Shown in pieces: positions 41,739 through 50,215 of a stretch of 64,000 bases of DNA. Position numbers and translations under genes: made by a program. Origin of the DNA: JBBDIP01 sp050260675 (GTDB lineage: Bacteria > Bacillota > Sulfobacillia > Fermentithermobacillales > Fermentithermobacillaceae). Under the pieces are notes generated by a model. That model did not search any database. It was not told the origin of the DNA and worked only from the letters and a program-made list of their open reading frames with translations. How positions within the stretch are numbered: the first letter of the stretch is position 1; each line of letters starts with the position of its first letter. Where the stretch lies: the NCBI GenBank assembly GCA_050260675.1, contig JBLNCN010000011.1:682001-746000 (forward strand), written 5' to 3'.

Positions 41739-42287
41739 TTAGCCTTTTGGCTGCTCTTCCTCTTCAAGGACTCCGACGTACGGGAGCCCCCGGTATTTCT
41801 CGTTGTAATCAAGGCCATAACCCACGACAAAAGCATTGGGGATGATGAACCCGTAGTAGTCAAGGCCGATGCGGACCCGTCTACGTGCCGGCTTGTCAAG
41901 CAGGGCGCAGACCTTCAGGCTTGCCGGCTGCCTTGCCCGCAGGGCATCAACGAGGTAGCGAAGCGTAAGCCCGGTGTCGACGATGTCCTCCACCAGGAGG
42001 ACGTGGCGTCCCGAAACGCTCTGCTCAAGGTCCTTGGTTATGCGGACCTCGCCCGACGACTGGGTCGAGGCCCCGTAGCTGGAGATCCCGGTAAAGTCAA
42101 CGGCAACGTGGTAGTCCAGTTCCCGTATGAGGTCGGCGAGGAAGATGAAGCTGCCTTTGAGGACAGCGACGATCAGGAGGTCTCGACCCGCGTAGTCCTT
42201 GCTTATCTGCTGTGCAAGCTCCTTCACTCGCTTCTGCAGCTCTGCCTGGCCAATGAGGGTGCTGATCTTCTCTTTGTTCTCTGCCAC
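41739..42287 (-). CDS. hpt: Hypoxanthine phosphoribosyltransferase
   Basis: Purine salvage enzyme of 182 aa. Family marks are LLIVAVLKGSFIFLADLIRE near residue 40, the PRPP-binding VLLVEDIVDTGLTLRYL near residue 98 and the late FVVGYGLDYNEKYRGLPYVG. The start is the GTG at 42285-42287 behind GAGGTGGTTCACG. It appears to lead the purine operon. No purine riboswitch is visible in its 180-base leader region. Confidence 0.94.
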   Translation of the reverse strand: MAENKEKISTLIGQAELQKRVKELAQQISKDYAGRDLLIVAVLKGSFIFLADLIRELDYHVAVDFTGISSYGASTQSSGEVRITKDLEQSVSGRHVLLVEDIVDTGLTLRYLVDALRARQPASLKVCALLDKPARRRVRIGLDYYGFIIPNAFVVGYGLDYNEKYRGLPYVGVLEEEEQPKG

Positions 42288-42468
42288 CGTGAACCACCTC
42301 GGCGCCTTTTCTTGAGTCCAACTTATCACTCCAATTTCGCCTCCGCAAGAAGGATCTATCAAAATGGTAAGTTGTGTAACAATTCTATCCGCCGTTACCG
42401 CCCTTGGAGGTCGGCGTAGTATAGGATCGAGCAAGACACGGGAAAAGGATTTGTAGGAGGCGCTTTTA

Positions 42469-42663
42469 ATGGACAAGAGACTATACCGCTCCCGGACCAA
42501 GAGGATGATTTCCGGAGTCTGCGGTGGTATCGCCGAATACTTCAACGTCGATGAGACTATCGTCAGGCTTGGCGTCGCGCTGGTAGCAGCCGTTACAGGT
42601 GGCGTCCCGGGAATCGTCTTCTACTTCATCGCCGCGGTGATCATGCCGGAGAGCCCGGTGTAA
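42469..42663 (+). CDS. PspC domain protein
   Basis: Small membrane protein of 64 aa consisting of one PspC domain: RLYRSRTKRMISGVCGGIAE at the start, then a hydrophobic hairpin (about 33-58) ending in IAAVIMPESPV. PspC proteins take part in membrane-stress sensing; stand-alone short forms are common in Bacillota. The ATG lies behind GTAGGAGGCG. It is divergent from hpt and followed by a strong terminator. Confidence 0.9.
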   Translation: MDKRLYRSRTKRMISGVCGGIAEYFNVDETIVRLGVALVAAVTGGVPGIVFYFIAAVIMPESPV

Positions 42664-42732
42664 AGACCTCGCGCTGGACGGGGAGCGCGGGAACAGGGAA
42701 CGCAGGAAAAGGGAACAAGGGAAACAGTCAGA

Positions 42733-42765
42733 AAGCAGTGGCGGGTTCTTCCCGCCACTGCTTTT
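42733..42765 (+). terminator. Rho-independent terminator after the PspC gene
   Basis: Stem AAGCAGTGGCGGG/CCCGCCACTGCTT with loop TTCTT, followed by TTTCC. Downstream, GCCCGCCACTCC occurs twice more (near 42783 and 42813) as partial copies of the right arm. Confidence 0.85.
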
Positions 42766-42877
42766 CCTTACGGCGGCTTTCGCCCGCCACTCCTTTTTGT
42801 TGTTCCAGGTTTCGCCCGCCACTCCATCTCCTCGACCGCGCGCCTGGTCTGCCGCCGTGAGATCCTGTCAATCCCCT

Positions 42878-44053
42878 CTAGTCTGCCTTCTCCACGTTAA
42901 ACAGCGGGATCCACTGCTCCTCGCCCGACACCAGGCGGACCTTGACGCCCGGGGCTGACATGCCTGTCTCAAGCACGATATCTTCGCCTGCCACATCCAC
43001 CACATGGGCCTCCTGCGGCGCGCCGGTAAGGCCGTAGATCTTCACCCTGTCGCCCGGCTGAAGGACCGCCAACCCCATCTGGGCACCCGCTTCATCTTGG
43101 GAGACTCCCGGAGTTGGGACAAACACGCACGGGACCGTCTCATCGGAACCCGCGGCCTGGGATTGGAAGGCTCCGCTTCCGTCAAGGAACACCCGCTCAC
43201 CCGCGTGCTTTGAGAGCAGCTTGAAGGCAGCCTGGTTCATGGGTTCATCGCCGAAGCCTTCGGTGACTACAAGGGAAGTCGATATCTCCATAGGCGGGGG
43301 CACCTTGGAGTTCTTCTCCTTCAGTTCCCTCGCCCAGTACCTGGCCAGGAACTCGTCCCAGTCCAGCTTTTCGGATATGTCCTTGTACCACCTGTATACG
43401 TTGTAGGGGACGCTCCCGGCCACAATCCCCGCAACCCGCCAGCGCAAGCAGGCCTCCAGGAGGTCCTGGCTTACGGTCCTGCCCGCCAGTAGCACTTTGC
43501 CCGCATCCTTGGCCGAGAGGTCGCCTGGACGGAGCAGGCCGTCCGGCGACGAGACCTTCACCTCCAGCACTCCCGACCTGCCGTAGCCGGCCCCCGCAAC
43601 CCCGTACACCAGGTCTCCCCGGTTTGCCACGGTGACCCCGAGCGCGTCATCAGCTTGGACCACCTTGCCCGGCATGTTGCTCACGAGGGGGACCAGAGCT
43701 TCCTTTATGGCGATGGCCCCCAGGATGTTGTTGATCTCGACTACCTCGCCGTCGCAGGGAGACGTGTATTCGGTAAAGCCTAGTCCAAATAGAAAAGAGT
43801 AGTAGGCCAGGACCTCTCCGCGCTTGACCTTTTGGCCTACTCCGACCAGGACCGTCGCGGATATGCTGTCGCCGCTGGACTCAACCCTAACGAAACGCAA
43901 CCTTTGGCGGGACGCGTAATGGCCGAGCGTTGTCTCCCAAGTGACTTCCGAGCCCGGAGCGACCTCAACCTGTCCGAGGGCGGGAAACGCCCTAAGCCTC
44001 CGGACCTCGCCGTTGGGCCTCACTTCAGGCCTTCTCTGAATGTACAGGGCCAT
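42878..44053 (-). CDS. Unknown protein with biotinyl/lipoyl-like domains, partner of a MutL-like protein
   Basis: Protein of 391 aa. Residues about 20-130 contain barrel-sandwich-type segments (VGVGQKVKRGEVLAYYSFLF, then YTSPCDGEVVEINNILGAI), as in biotinyl-lipoyl-like hammerhead folds but without a lipoyl Lys motif. A middle part carries GIVAGSVPYNVYRW, and a C-terminal beta-rich part (about 315-391) contains LQPGDRVKIYGLTG. The ATG overlaps the stop of the MutL-like gene (TAATG). The three genes ABC ATPase, MutL-like and this one form an operon. Role not known; no membrane segment is visible. Confidence 0.75.
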   Translation of the reverse strand: MALYIQRRPEVRPNGEVRRLRAFPALGQVEVAPGSEVTWETTLGHYASRQRLRFVRVESSGDSISATVLVGVGQKVKRGEVLAYYSFLFGLGFTEYTSPCDGEVVEINNILGAIAIKEALVPLVSNMPGKVVQADDALGVTVANRGDLVYGVAGAGYGRSGVLEVKVSSPDGLLRPGDLSAKDAGKVLLAGRTVSQDLLEACLRWRVAGIVAGSVPYNVYRWYKDISEKLDWDEFLARYWARELKEKNSKVPPPMEISTSLVVTEGFGDEPMNQAAFKLLSKHAGERVFLDGSGAFQSQAAGSDETVPCVFVPTPGVSQDEAGAQMGLAVLQPGDRVKIYGLTGAPQEAHVVDVAGEDIVLETGMSAPGVKVRLVSGEEQWIPLFNVEKAD

Positions 44054-45780
44054 TACTCTCTCCCCCCCGCCCATCCGGATATGACTTCGTCGGGAAAGAC
44101 CTTCATGCCCCGGTACCACTTTCTCTGCTCCTGCGCCGTCGTCTCTCCTCTCGGGCGCCTTGCGCGCCCGTCCAGGTAGACGGCTCCGAATCCGGCCGCG
44201 ATATCCCGTCTCACCTTGCGGCCCTCGCCCTCTCCAAAGTCCACCTTGTTGTTCTGGGGCTCCATACTGATCGCGAATCGGGTCTCACCGCGGATCTCCA
44301 GCACAGACACTTCTTCGGGAACCACAGGCAGGATCTCGCGGCTTTCGTCCCTGTGTATCGCCGCCCTCTTGGGACTGACCCGCTCCTCGTTCTTGCCGGC
44401 GCTCACTAGGACACCCAAGGGTCGCAGGCGATCCTCAACCCTGAGGGCCATGCCCAGCCGAGAGGCCGACCCCGCGATGAGCAGGGAATCGTCCTCGTCA
44501 AGGTATACCTCTGTTATGCCGCTGGGATCGGCGGCGTCAGCCGCCAGCGACATTAGGCTCGCCGGCGACAGCAGCCGGGACAGGTATCCCGTGAACACGA
44601 TCTTGCCGATCCGCTCCATACGTACCAGCGTGTCGCCGCCCTGGACTCTCACCTGGAATGTCTCGGATATCAGCCTCTGGCGGTGGATGCCGCGAAGCTC
44701 TATGGCGGAGTGGCTGTGGTCTACCATTGCCAGCCGCACCGCTTCCTTGTATATGGCCAGGAATATGGCAAGTTCATCCCAGGTCCTGGGCAGGACGCGA
44801 GGACGGATCTTCCAGTTGCCCAGAAGGTCCTCGCCGGAAGGGACAAGGCCGGCCCAAGGCAAGTAACGTCTCATGCCTTTTGGCTCCACACCGTGGACCG
44901 GCGTAACCGTTCTGGTGAAGACACCGCCGATGGCGGAGACGACCTGCACCGAGTCTCCGTCCAGGGAGATGACCAGGAGGTTCTCGCCGGTCCTTCGGTA
45001 ATACTCCTCCACCGCCGAACTCACGGCGTACCCACCGGGGTTTGCTTCGGGGGACCCGAGGCGGCCCAGCGCCCGGAACCTGGGGTCGCGCCGCACTCCC
45101 TCCATGAAAGTATGAACGACCGCGCTCCTGGCCGAGTCAAGTGTCTCGACCTCGAGGGTCGGCCTGACATTGTCGGCCCAGACAATGTTCGCGGTATCCT
45201 GCATGATCCGGGCCACTTCACTCCGGCCTTCGGCGGATGCCGCGTATACCAAAGGCACTTTGGTCTCGCTCCCGCGCCTGCGCGGGAGCCCGTCGGCGAT
45301 CACCTTGGCTATGTTCAAGATCTGGTGTTTGCCGCTCTTCAGGATCTCTTCATCCACGCCTCCAGCCATAACCACCATGGCTATCTCGTGCCGGCGGAGG
45401 TCTGAGATCCTCTCGAAGTCCTGCCTGCCGTCATCGACCGCGATGAGGTCCGCTACCGTAGCGCCTGCCGATAGGGCAGCCCTCTTTGCAGACTCACCTG
45501 AGATACCCTTGACGACCCCCGCGCACACCGTGCGGGGCTCACCCCCTGCGCTCACGGTAACCAGTATTGACTCGGGATCGTAGGAGGCGCCGTTAACACC
45601 CATCTTGCGTTTCATGGCTTCGATGGCGGGCTCTACCGCGGATGTGAGGTCTCCCCCCGCAGGTGGCGGGCTGGGACAGAAAGCGTAGCCGGACGTTGAA
45701 AAGGTATCCCCGGTCAGGGCGATGGCGCGGGCCGAGGTCACTGCACTGCCGATGTCCAAATGGAGAAGGTTCCTGGGCAT
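44053..45780 (-). CDS. MutL-like ASKHA ATPase (glutamate mutase L family)
   Basis: Protein of 575 aa of the GlmL/MutL family (pfam13941 type), with an actin-like fold: LLHLDIGSAVTSARAIAL at the N-terminus and LLVISLDGDSVQVVSAIGGVF near residue 275. Family members are named from their place beside glutamate mutase, where a chaperone role for the B12 enzyme is proposed. No mutase subunits are visible here. Instead it is flanked by an ABC ATPase and a biotinyl/lipoyl-like protein, so its role is probably different. A coupled start of the next gene supports co-function. Confidence 0.85.
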   Translation of the reverse strand: MPRNLLHLDIGSAVTSARAIALTGDTFSTSGYAFCPSPPPAGGDLTSAVEPAIEAMKRKMGVNGASYDPESILVTVSAGGEPRTVCAGVVKGISGESAKRAALSAGATVADLIAVDDGRQDFERISDLRRHEIAMVVMAGGVDEEILKSGKHQILNIAKVIADGLPRRRGSETKVPLVYAASAEGRSEVARIMQDTANIVWADNVRPTLEVETLDSARSAVVHTFMEGVRRDPRFRALGRLGSPEANPGGYAVSSAVEEYYRRTGENLLVISLDGDSVQVVSAIGGVFTRTVTPVHGVEPKGMRRYLPWAGLVPSGEDLLGNWKIRPRVLPRTWDELAIFLAIYKEAVRLAMVDHSHSAIELRGIHRQRLISETFQVRVQGGDTLVRMERIGKIVFTGYLSRLLSPASLMSLAADAADPSGITEVYLDEDDSLLIAGSASRLGMALRVEDRLRPLGVLVSAGKNEERVSPKRAAIHRDESREILPVVPEEVSVLEIRGETRFAISMEPQNNKVDFGEGEGRKVRRDIAAGFGAVYLDGRARRPRGETTAQEQRKWYRGMKVFPDEVISGWAGGRE

Positions 45781-45789
45781 AAGGGCCTC

Positions 45790-46509
45790 CTATCTAGGCG
45801 TGACGTCGAGGGAGCCTTCCATCCCGCCGCCACGGATTTCGTCGATCCGGCCGTCCAGCATGTGGACAACCCTGTGAGCCCACTGCGTTAGCGAGGGGTC
45901 GTGGGAGACCACCACGAACGTTTGCTTCTTCTCGGTGTTTAGGTTGTGGAATATCTCCCCGATCTCATGGGACGTCTTGGAGTCCAGATTGCCGGTAGGT
46001 TCATCAGCCAGCACTATGTCGGGGTTGTTCGCAAGCGCCCTCGCAATGGCCACCCGTTGCTGCTCTCCGCCGGACAGCTCCAACGGCTTGTGGTTCATCC
46101 GGGAGGAGAGCCCCACAATACCCAGTAGTTCCCTGCCCCTTGCCTCCATATCCCGTCTGGACATGCCGCCGAACCGCATAGGAAGGGTCACGTTTTCAAG
46201 AGCTGTAAGGTGCGGGATCAGGTTGAAGAACTGAAAGACGAAACCCACCTTGTTTCTGCGTATCTTCGCGAGCCCGTTTTCCGAGAGTTTGGAGTACCTC
46301 TCCCCCGCGAGGATGACGTCGCCTGACTGGGGACGGTCCAGGCCTCCAAGAAGGGCCAGCAGCGTGCTCTTACCGCTACCGGAAGGGCCCATTATGACGA
46401 CGAACTCCCCGCGATCCACCTCGAAGTTCACGTCGCTCACCGCGTATATGGTTTCGCCCAGGAAGAAGGACTTGCGAAGGTTGACTGTGCGCAGAATGGG
46501 TTCGACCAA
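45790..46509 (-). CDS. ABC transporter ATP-binding protein (LolD/MacB type)
   Basis: ATPase of 239 aa. Walker A GPSGSGKST near residue 41, Q loop VFQFFNLIPHLTALENV near residue 91, signature LSGGEQQRVAIARAL near residue 143 and Walker B IVLADEPTGNLDS are intact. The type matches the MacB/LolD/FtsE group that drives mechanotransmission, yet no permease gene follows; the next genes are MutL-like and biotinyl/lipoyl-like. The start is TTG behind GGAGGAATAGATA. Confidence 0.92.
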   Translation of the reverse strand: MVEPILRTVNLRKSFFLGETIYAVSDVNFEVDRGEFVVIMGPSGSGKSTLLALLGGLDRPQSGDVILAGERYSKLSENGLAKIRRNKVGFVFQFFNLIPHLTALENVTLPMRFGGMSRRDMEARGRELLGIVGLSSRMNHKPLELSGGEQQRVAIARALANNPDIVLADEPTGNLDSKTSHEIGEIFHNLNTEKKQTFVVVSHDPSLTQWAHRVVHMLDGRIDEIRGGGMEGSLDVTPR

Positions 46510-46647
46510 TATCTATTCCTCCAACGATGCGCATTATCGGGATTAGCTTCTGCGTAAGGCGAAGTAATCCTGCTGGAAGCTCTGTCCGGCCTACTTGGAG
46601 GACTTGGGTAGGATATAGGCGAAAATGCCAGTGAAGGGGGATGAACC

Positions 46648-47715
46648 ATGAAAGCTCTGATCCTTGCCGCCGGCAAAGGCACCAGGCTCCGTCCACTCAC
46701 GTACACGACAGCAAAGCATCTCCTGCCTGTCGCCAACAGGCCGATCATATCCTTCGTCATCGAACAGATAGCAAGGGCCGGAATATGGGAGATCGGGTTG
46801 GTCGTATCTCCGGAGAACATCGAGCTCATACGGGCTTCGGTGGGAGACGGCTCACGCTGGGGAGTGCGGATCACCTACATAATCCAGGAGCAGCCCAAAG
46901 GCCTGGCCCACGCGGTCTCGGTAGCCAAGGGCTTCTTGGGCATAGACAGGTTCCTCATGTTCCTGGGAGACAACCTGATTGAGGGCGGCGTCGGCCCCAT
47001 CGTCGAAAGGTTTGAGAGGAGCGGGGCAGCGGCCACAATCGTCCTCAAGGAGGTGGAGGACCCCCGGCAGTTCGGCGTCGCGGTTCTCGACAAGAGAGGA
47101 AACCTCGAACGGCTGATTGAGAAGCCCAAGGACCCGCCGTCCAACCTGGCCGTAGCGGGCGTCTACATGTTCTCGCCCAAGATCCACGATGCGATCATGA
47201 GGATCAAGCCGTCCTTCAGGGGCGAACTTGAGATCACCGACGCGATCCAGGAGCTCATGAACGAAGGCGAAACGGTGAACGCCAGGATCCTCGAAGGCTG
47301 GTGGCTGGATACCGGGAAGAAGGACGACATCCTGGAGGCCAACCGCGTCGTGCTGGATGAATACGCCAAGAAGTCGGTGCTCGGCGAAGTCAGCGCGGAC
47401 AGCAAGATCACGGGAAGGGTCGAGGTCGCCAAGACTGCGCAGATAGTCCACAGCACGTTGAGGGGTCCGGCTGTCATAGGCGAAGGCGCCATAATAGAGA
47501 ACTGCTTCATCGGCCCCTATTCGGCCATCGGCAACGGAAGCCACCTGCGCAACGTCATCATCGAGCATTCGGTCATCCTGGAGAACTGCAAGCTGACAGA
47601 CGTCGGGCGCGTGGAGGACAGCCTGGTCGGGCGCGGCGCCAAGGTTAGCAAGGCCACTGATGGGCGGCAGTCCCTGAGGCTCATGATAGGAGACGATTCG
47701 GAAGTACAGGTGTAG
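46648..47715 (+). CDS. Sugar-1-phosphate thymidylyltransferase, long form with left-handed beta-helix
   Basis: Nucleotidyltransferase of 355 aa. The N-terminal domain (about 1-235) has ILAAGKGTRLRPLT, a FLGDNLIEGG metal motif near residue 107 and GWWLDTGKKDDIL near residue 222, closest to the long-form glucose-1-phosphate thymidylyltransferases (TIGR01208 type). A C-terminal hexapeptide-repeat part (about 250-345) follows. It makes dTDP-sugar precursors for cell-surface or secondary-metabolite glycans. No other rml-type gene is adjacent. The ATG lies behind AAGGGGGATGAACC. Confidence 0.9.
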   Translation: MKALILAAGKGTRLRPLTYTTAKHLLPVANRPIISFVIEQIARAGIWEIGLVVSPENIELIRASVGDGSRWGVRITYIIQEQPKGLAHAVSVAKGFLGIDRFLMFLGDNLIEGGVGPIVERFERSGAAATIVLKEVEDPRQFGVAVLDKRGNLERLIEKPKDPPSNLAVAGVYMFSPKIHDAIMRIKPSFRGELEITDAIQELMNEGETVNARILEGWWLDTGKKDDILEANRVVLDEYAKKSVLGEVSADSKITGRVEVAKTAQIVHSTLRGPAVIGEGAIIENCFIGPYSAIGNGSHLRNVIIEHSVILENCKLTDVGRVEDSLVGRGAKVSKATDGRQSLRLMIGDDSEVQV

Positions 47716-47729
47716 CGAAGTCTAGGTGT

Positions 47730-47770
47730 AGCGGTGAGGTAGGGGCAGCATCCCCTCTCTCACCGCTTTT
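47730..47770 (+). terminator. Terminator after the nucleotidyltransferase gene
   Basis: Stem AGCGGTGAG/CTCACCGCT enclosing an inner AGGGG/CCCCT hairpin, followed by TTTT. Its right arm overlaps the 3' end of the convergent minus-strand gene. Confidence 0.75.
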
Positions 47771-48659
47771 GATTGGATGAGACACCGCTCGGTCTCCACG
47801 ATGGGCGTTCCCCCTGAACCACCTGGACAGGGCTCTCGCCTTCCTTGTATCGGAAAACCCGGGTCGGACCGGTCTTTGCAGCAACGGCGACGAGCCACTC
47901 ACCCGTGTCAGGGTTCAATTCAGCTGCTGTGAGACTACCGAGGCCCTCCGGGAAACCAGGTGGCGTCGGCACCGCGCTTCCAGGCTTAGCGGGAGGTATT
48001 TCGGGGAATTCGTATTCCCTACCTTGAGTATCCAGCATTCGCCTGTCCGGCCCATCGAGCTGCACGTAGCGGTACACTACGGCTCCGTCTTCCGTCCATT
48101 CCACAGCTCGGATTATGTAGCCGCGATCACCCTCGACCATAAGTGAGGATTCACCCGAATCCGTATCGAGGATCAGCAGTTTGCAGACAAACTCCGGTCC
48201 CTCGGGGCCCACGTCATACCTACCCTCAATCTGCACATAGGCTGCTTTGCGGCAGTCAGGCGACCAGAGCGGAAAGTCATCGTTTCGATAGCGCACCAAC
48301 GTCTTCTCGGAATCCAGATCCACGACTGTCGTATAGGACGGCGGGGCGGCGTGCTCATGGATGCTTATGAACCGCGGTACCGGCGCCCACTTGATCTTGG
48401 CTCCGTGGTCAAATGACCACTTGTAGGCGAACTCCTTGACCTCAACCAGCCTTTCGGTACGTGAAGCCACGTCGAGCAGTACCAGATACGACTTACTCGC
48501 AGCGAGATCCTTGGAGACATACGCCAGCATGTCGCCATTCGGACTCCATGTGGGGGTTACGTTTTCGGGAATCTGTAGTTCGGACACCCAGACCTGCTTT
48601 TTGGCCTCTAGATCGTACAGCGCCACGCGAGACATCGCTCTGGAACTGGGGTGATACAC
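47760..48659 (-). pseudogene. Beta-propeller (TolB/WD40-like) protein, probably truncated at its 5' end
   Basis: Open frame of 299 aa with several propeller-blade repeats ending in the pattern of TolB/PD40 proteins (TPTWSPNGDMLAYVS near residue 35, FPLWSPDCRKAAYV near residue 128, RPSWRPSG at the end). No signal peptide, membrane anchor or ribosome binding site is present at the start, and the first residues begin in mid-blade (RVALYDLEAKKQVWVSEL). The N-terminal secretion part has probably been lost. The gene sits at the edge of a patch with a toxin-antitoxin pair and decayed repeats. It might still be expressed as a fragment. Confidence 0.55.
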
Positions 48660-48769
48660 TTACTGAGCTGCGCGGTGAGGAGAAAGTGGTTCTTCCGAAG
48701 CGGTGATGAGCGAGCCTGCTCAAGGGAGTACATCCTCATGGTCACGGAAAGGGGCTAGACCCGAAGAGG

Positions 48770-49207
48770 CTACCGCGACGAATATTCGTCTATATCTCTG
48801 ACGCAGGGGTACTCCCTCTGAGCCACACGAACGAAGCGCCTGTCGGCCGTGTATAGATCGCATCCTAGGATGAGAGCAACCCAAAGATAGCTGCAGTCAT
48901 AAGGTGAGTGACGGAGATCGTTGGCAAGGCCCAGAGTTGCCCAGTCTGCGTGTGTGGCCGAGACACACAAGATATCTAGGGCCTTCGAGCGGCGCAGAAC
49001 CTCGGACGACTCGTCAGGGGACAACCTCCCATCTCTCACCGCATTCCGTATCATGCTTGTAGTTTCGTCTTGCAGTACTCGAGGAGCCACTAGGGTGATC
49101 CGGCCTGCCAGGAAGTCGTCGCGCAATCTTTCGGCCCCAGGAGAACGTTCTTCGGACGGAAGAAGCCATCGGCCGATCACGCTAGCATCTATCACGGCTA
49201 TGGGCAT
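48770..49207 (-). CDS. PIN-domain toxin (VapC-type)
   Basis: PIN-fold ribonuclease of 145 aa. Acidic residues expected in the active site are seen in AVIDASVIGRWLL near residue 7, QDETTSM near residue 47, HSPYDCSYLWVAL near residue 103 and TADRRF near residue 121. It starts two bases after the stop of the upstream HTH gene, consistent with a toxin-antitoxin operon. VapC toxins cut tRNA or rRNA. Confidence 0.85.
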   Translation of the reverse strand: MPIAVIDASVIGRWLLPSEERSPGAERLRDDFLAGRITLVAPRVLQDETTSMIRNAVRDGRLSPDESSEVLRRSKALDILCVSATHADWATLGLANDLRHSPYDCSYLWVALILGCDLYTADRRFVRVAQREYPCVRDIDEYSSR

Positions 49208-49209
49208 GG

Positions 49210-49638
49210 TTACTCCTCCCTCTTCCCGCGGAGCCAGCGTTCGTAGCGTTCATCCCTATCCCGGTCCGACTCCTCTAGCAGTTTCTGAACGTTGACTGGT
49301 TTGAGGGTACGTTTGAAGGCCTCGTACTCGTCCCACGCCTTTCGCCGCTCAGCAATCATCTGTTGGATGAACCGATCCTGAGCAGTTGCCGGCCTATCAC
49401 CTACCTCACGTTTGATAGCAACTGCATCCCTTGCTACCGAGATCCCACTCCCGGATGTCGCATAGGGATCGCGTGCGCGATTCGCCTCTAAGTAGGAAGC
49501 CAACTCACTCTCCACGAAACGCCACTCTCTCCCGACCTTCATGGCCGGGATGACCCCTTTCCTCGCGTGCTCAAGCAGCGTATAGACTGACACACGCAAC
49601 ATGTCGGCGGCTTCTTGAGGCGTCAGGAGTCGTTCCAC
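49210..49638 (-). CDS. Excisionase-type HTH protein, probable antitoxin of the PIN toxin
   Basis: Protein of 142 aa. The N-terminal domain (about 1-55) is a MerR/excisionase-like winged helix (LLTPQEAADMLRVSVYTLLE, then VGREWRFVESELASYLEANR). The C-terminal part is helical and charged, ending YERWLRGKREE, as expected for a toxin-binding tail. The start is the GTG at 49636-49638 behind GGAGGTGATCCGC. The gene directly precedes the PIN toxin gene. Confidence 0.8.
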   Translation of the reverse strand: MERLLTPQEAADMLRVSVYTLLEHARKGVIPAMKVGREWRFVESELASYLEANRARDPYATSGSGISVARDAVAIKREVGDRPATAQDRFIQQMIAERRKAWDEYEAFKRTLKPVNVQKLLEESDRDRDERYERWLRGKREE

Positions 49639-50215
49639 GCGGATCACCTCCAGGGAAATCCTACCATACCCAAGAAAGCAAGGCAATATATCGCCACGTA
49701 CTGCTCAATTCAACGCCTTATTCAGTAGCGGTACATTGGTATTGATGGCGATATGGGGCTAATGCAGTCAGTCAGATCTCCTAGGCTGGCTGTGTCTGTC
49801 CGTCACTCGGCATCGCTGCCATATCCTAATGGTCAGCCTGTGACCACCGGAATTTCGGCTGGTCGCGCGGTGACTGATAGGAGTCGACTTGTTAGTCATC
49901 CGGCGACTCTCGTGTCGAAAACTGTGGTCATGTCATGAGCATGTCCCGGAAATAGCCCCGCTATAGATCACCGCATGACCCGACTTTTCGACAAATTGGC
50001 CACCTGTTGACACATAAGTAGCCAGCTAATATTCCTCCGGTGACCCCCCGCAATTCCACTAGTCGCCCAGTGACCGATACCCGTCACATGACTCGCTGTC
50101 CGGCCCGCGCGGAGTGTTTGCGATCCCGTAGATTGATGCGTAATGGCCGCTACGGTGACTGTCCGGTGGACGCTAGTGGCCAGTTGCTAGTCGCTGCTCA
50201 GCAGTCGGACGCTCC
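49639..50215. other. Gene-free region with degenerate repeats
   Basis: No gene is visible in this 577-bp stretch. Two degenerate 64-bp units, 49840-49903 and 50040-50103, lie exactly 200 bp apart and share blocks in the same order and spacing (GTGAC, CC, AATT, GTCGC, GTGAC, GATA, GTC, TCCGG). Shorter GGTGAC-containing scraps occur nearby (for example near 50154). The region looks like an old, decayed repeat array or mobile element remnant. Confidence 0.5.

Noticed and set aside
42288..42468. Purine riboswitch upstream of hpt
   Set aside because: The conserved purine-box core elements were looked for on the minus strand and not found.
49840..50103. Possible CRISPR array
   Set aside because: Only two degenerate units 200 bp apart, no constant repeat or spacer length, and no cas genes in the window.
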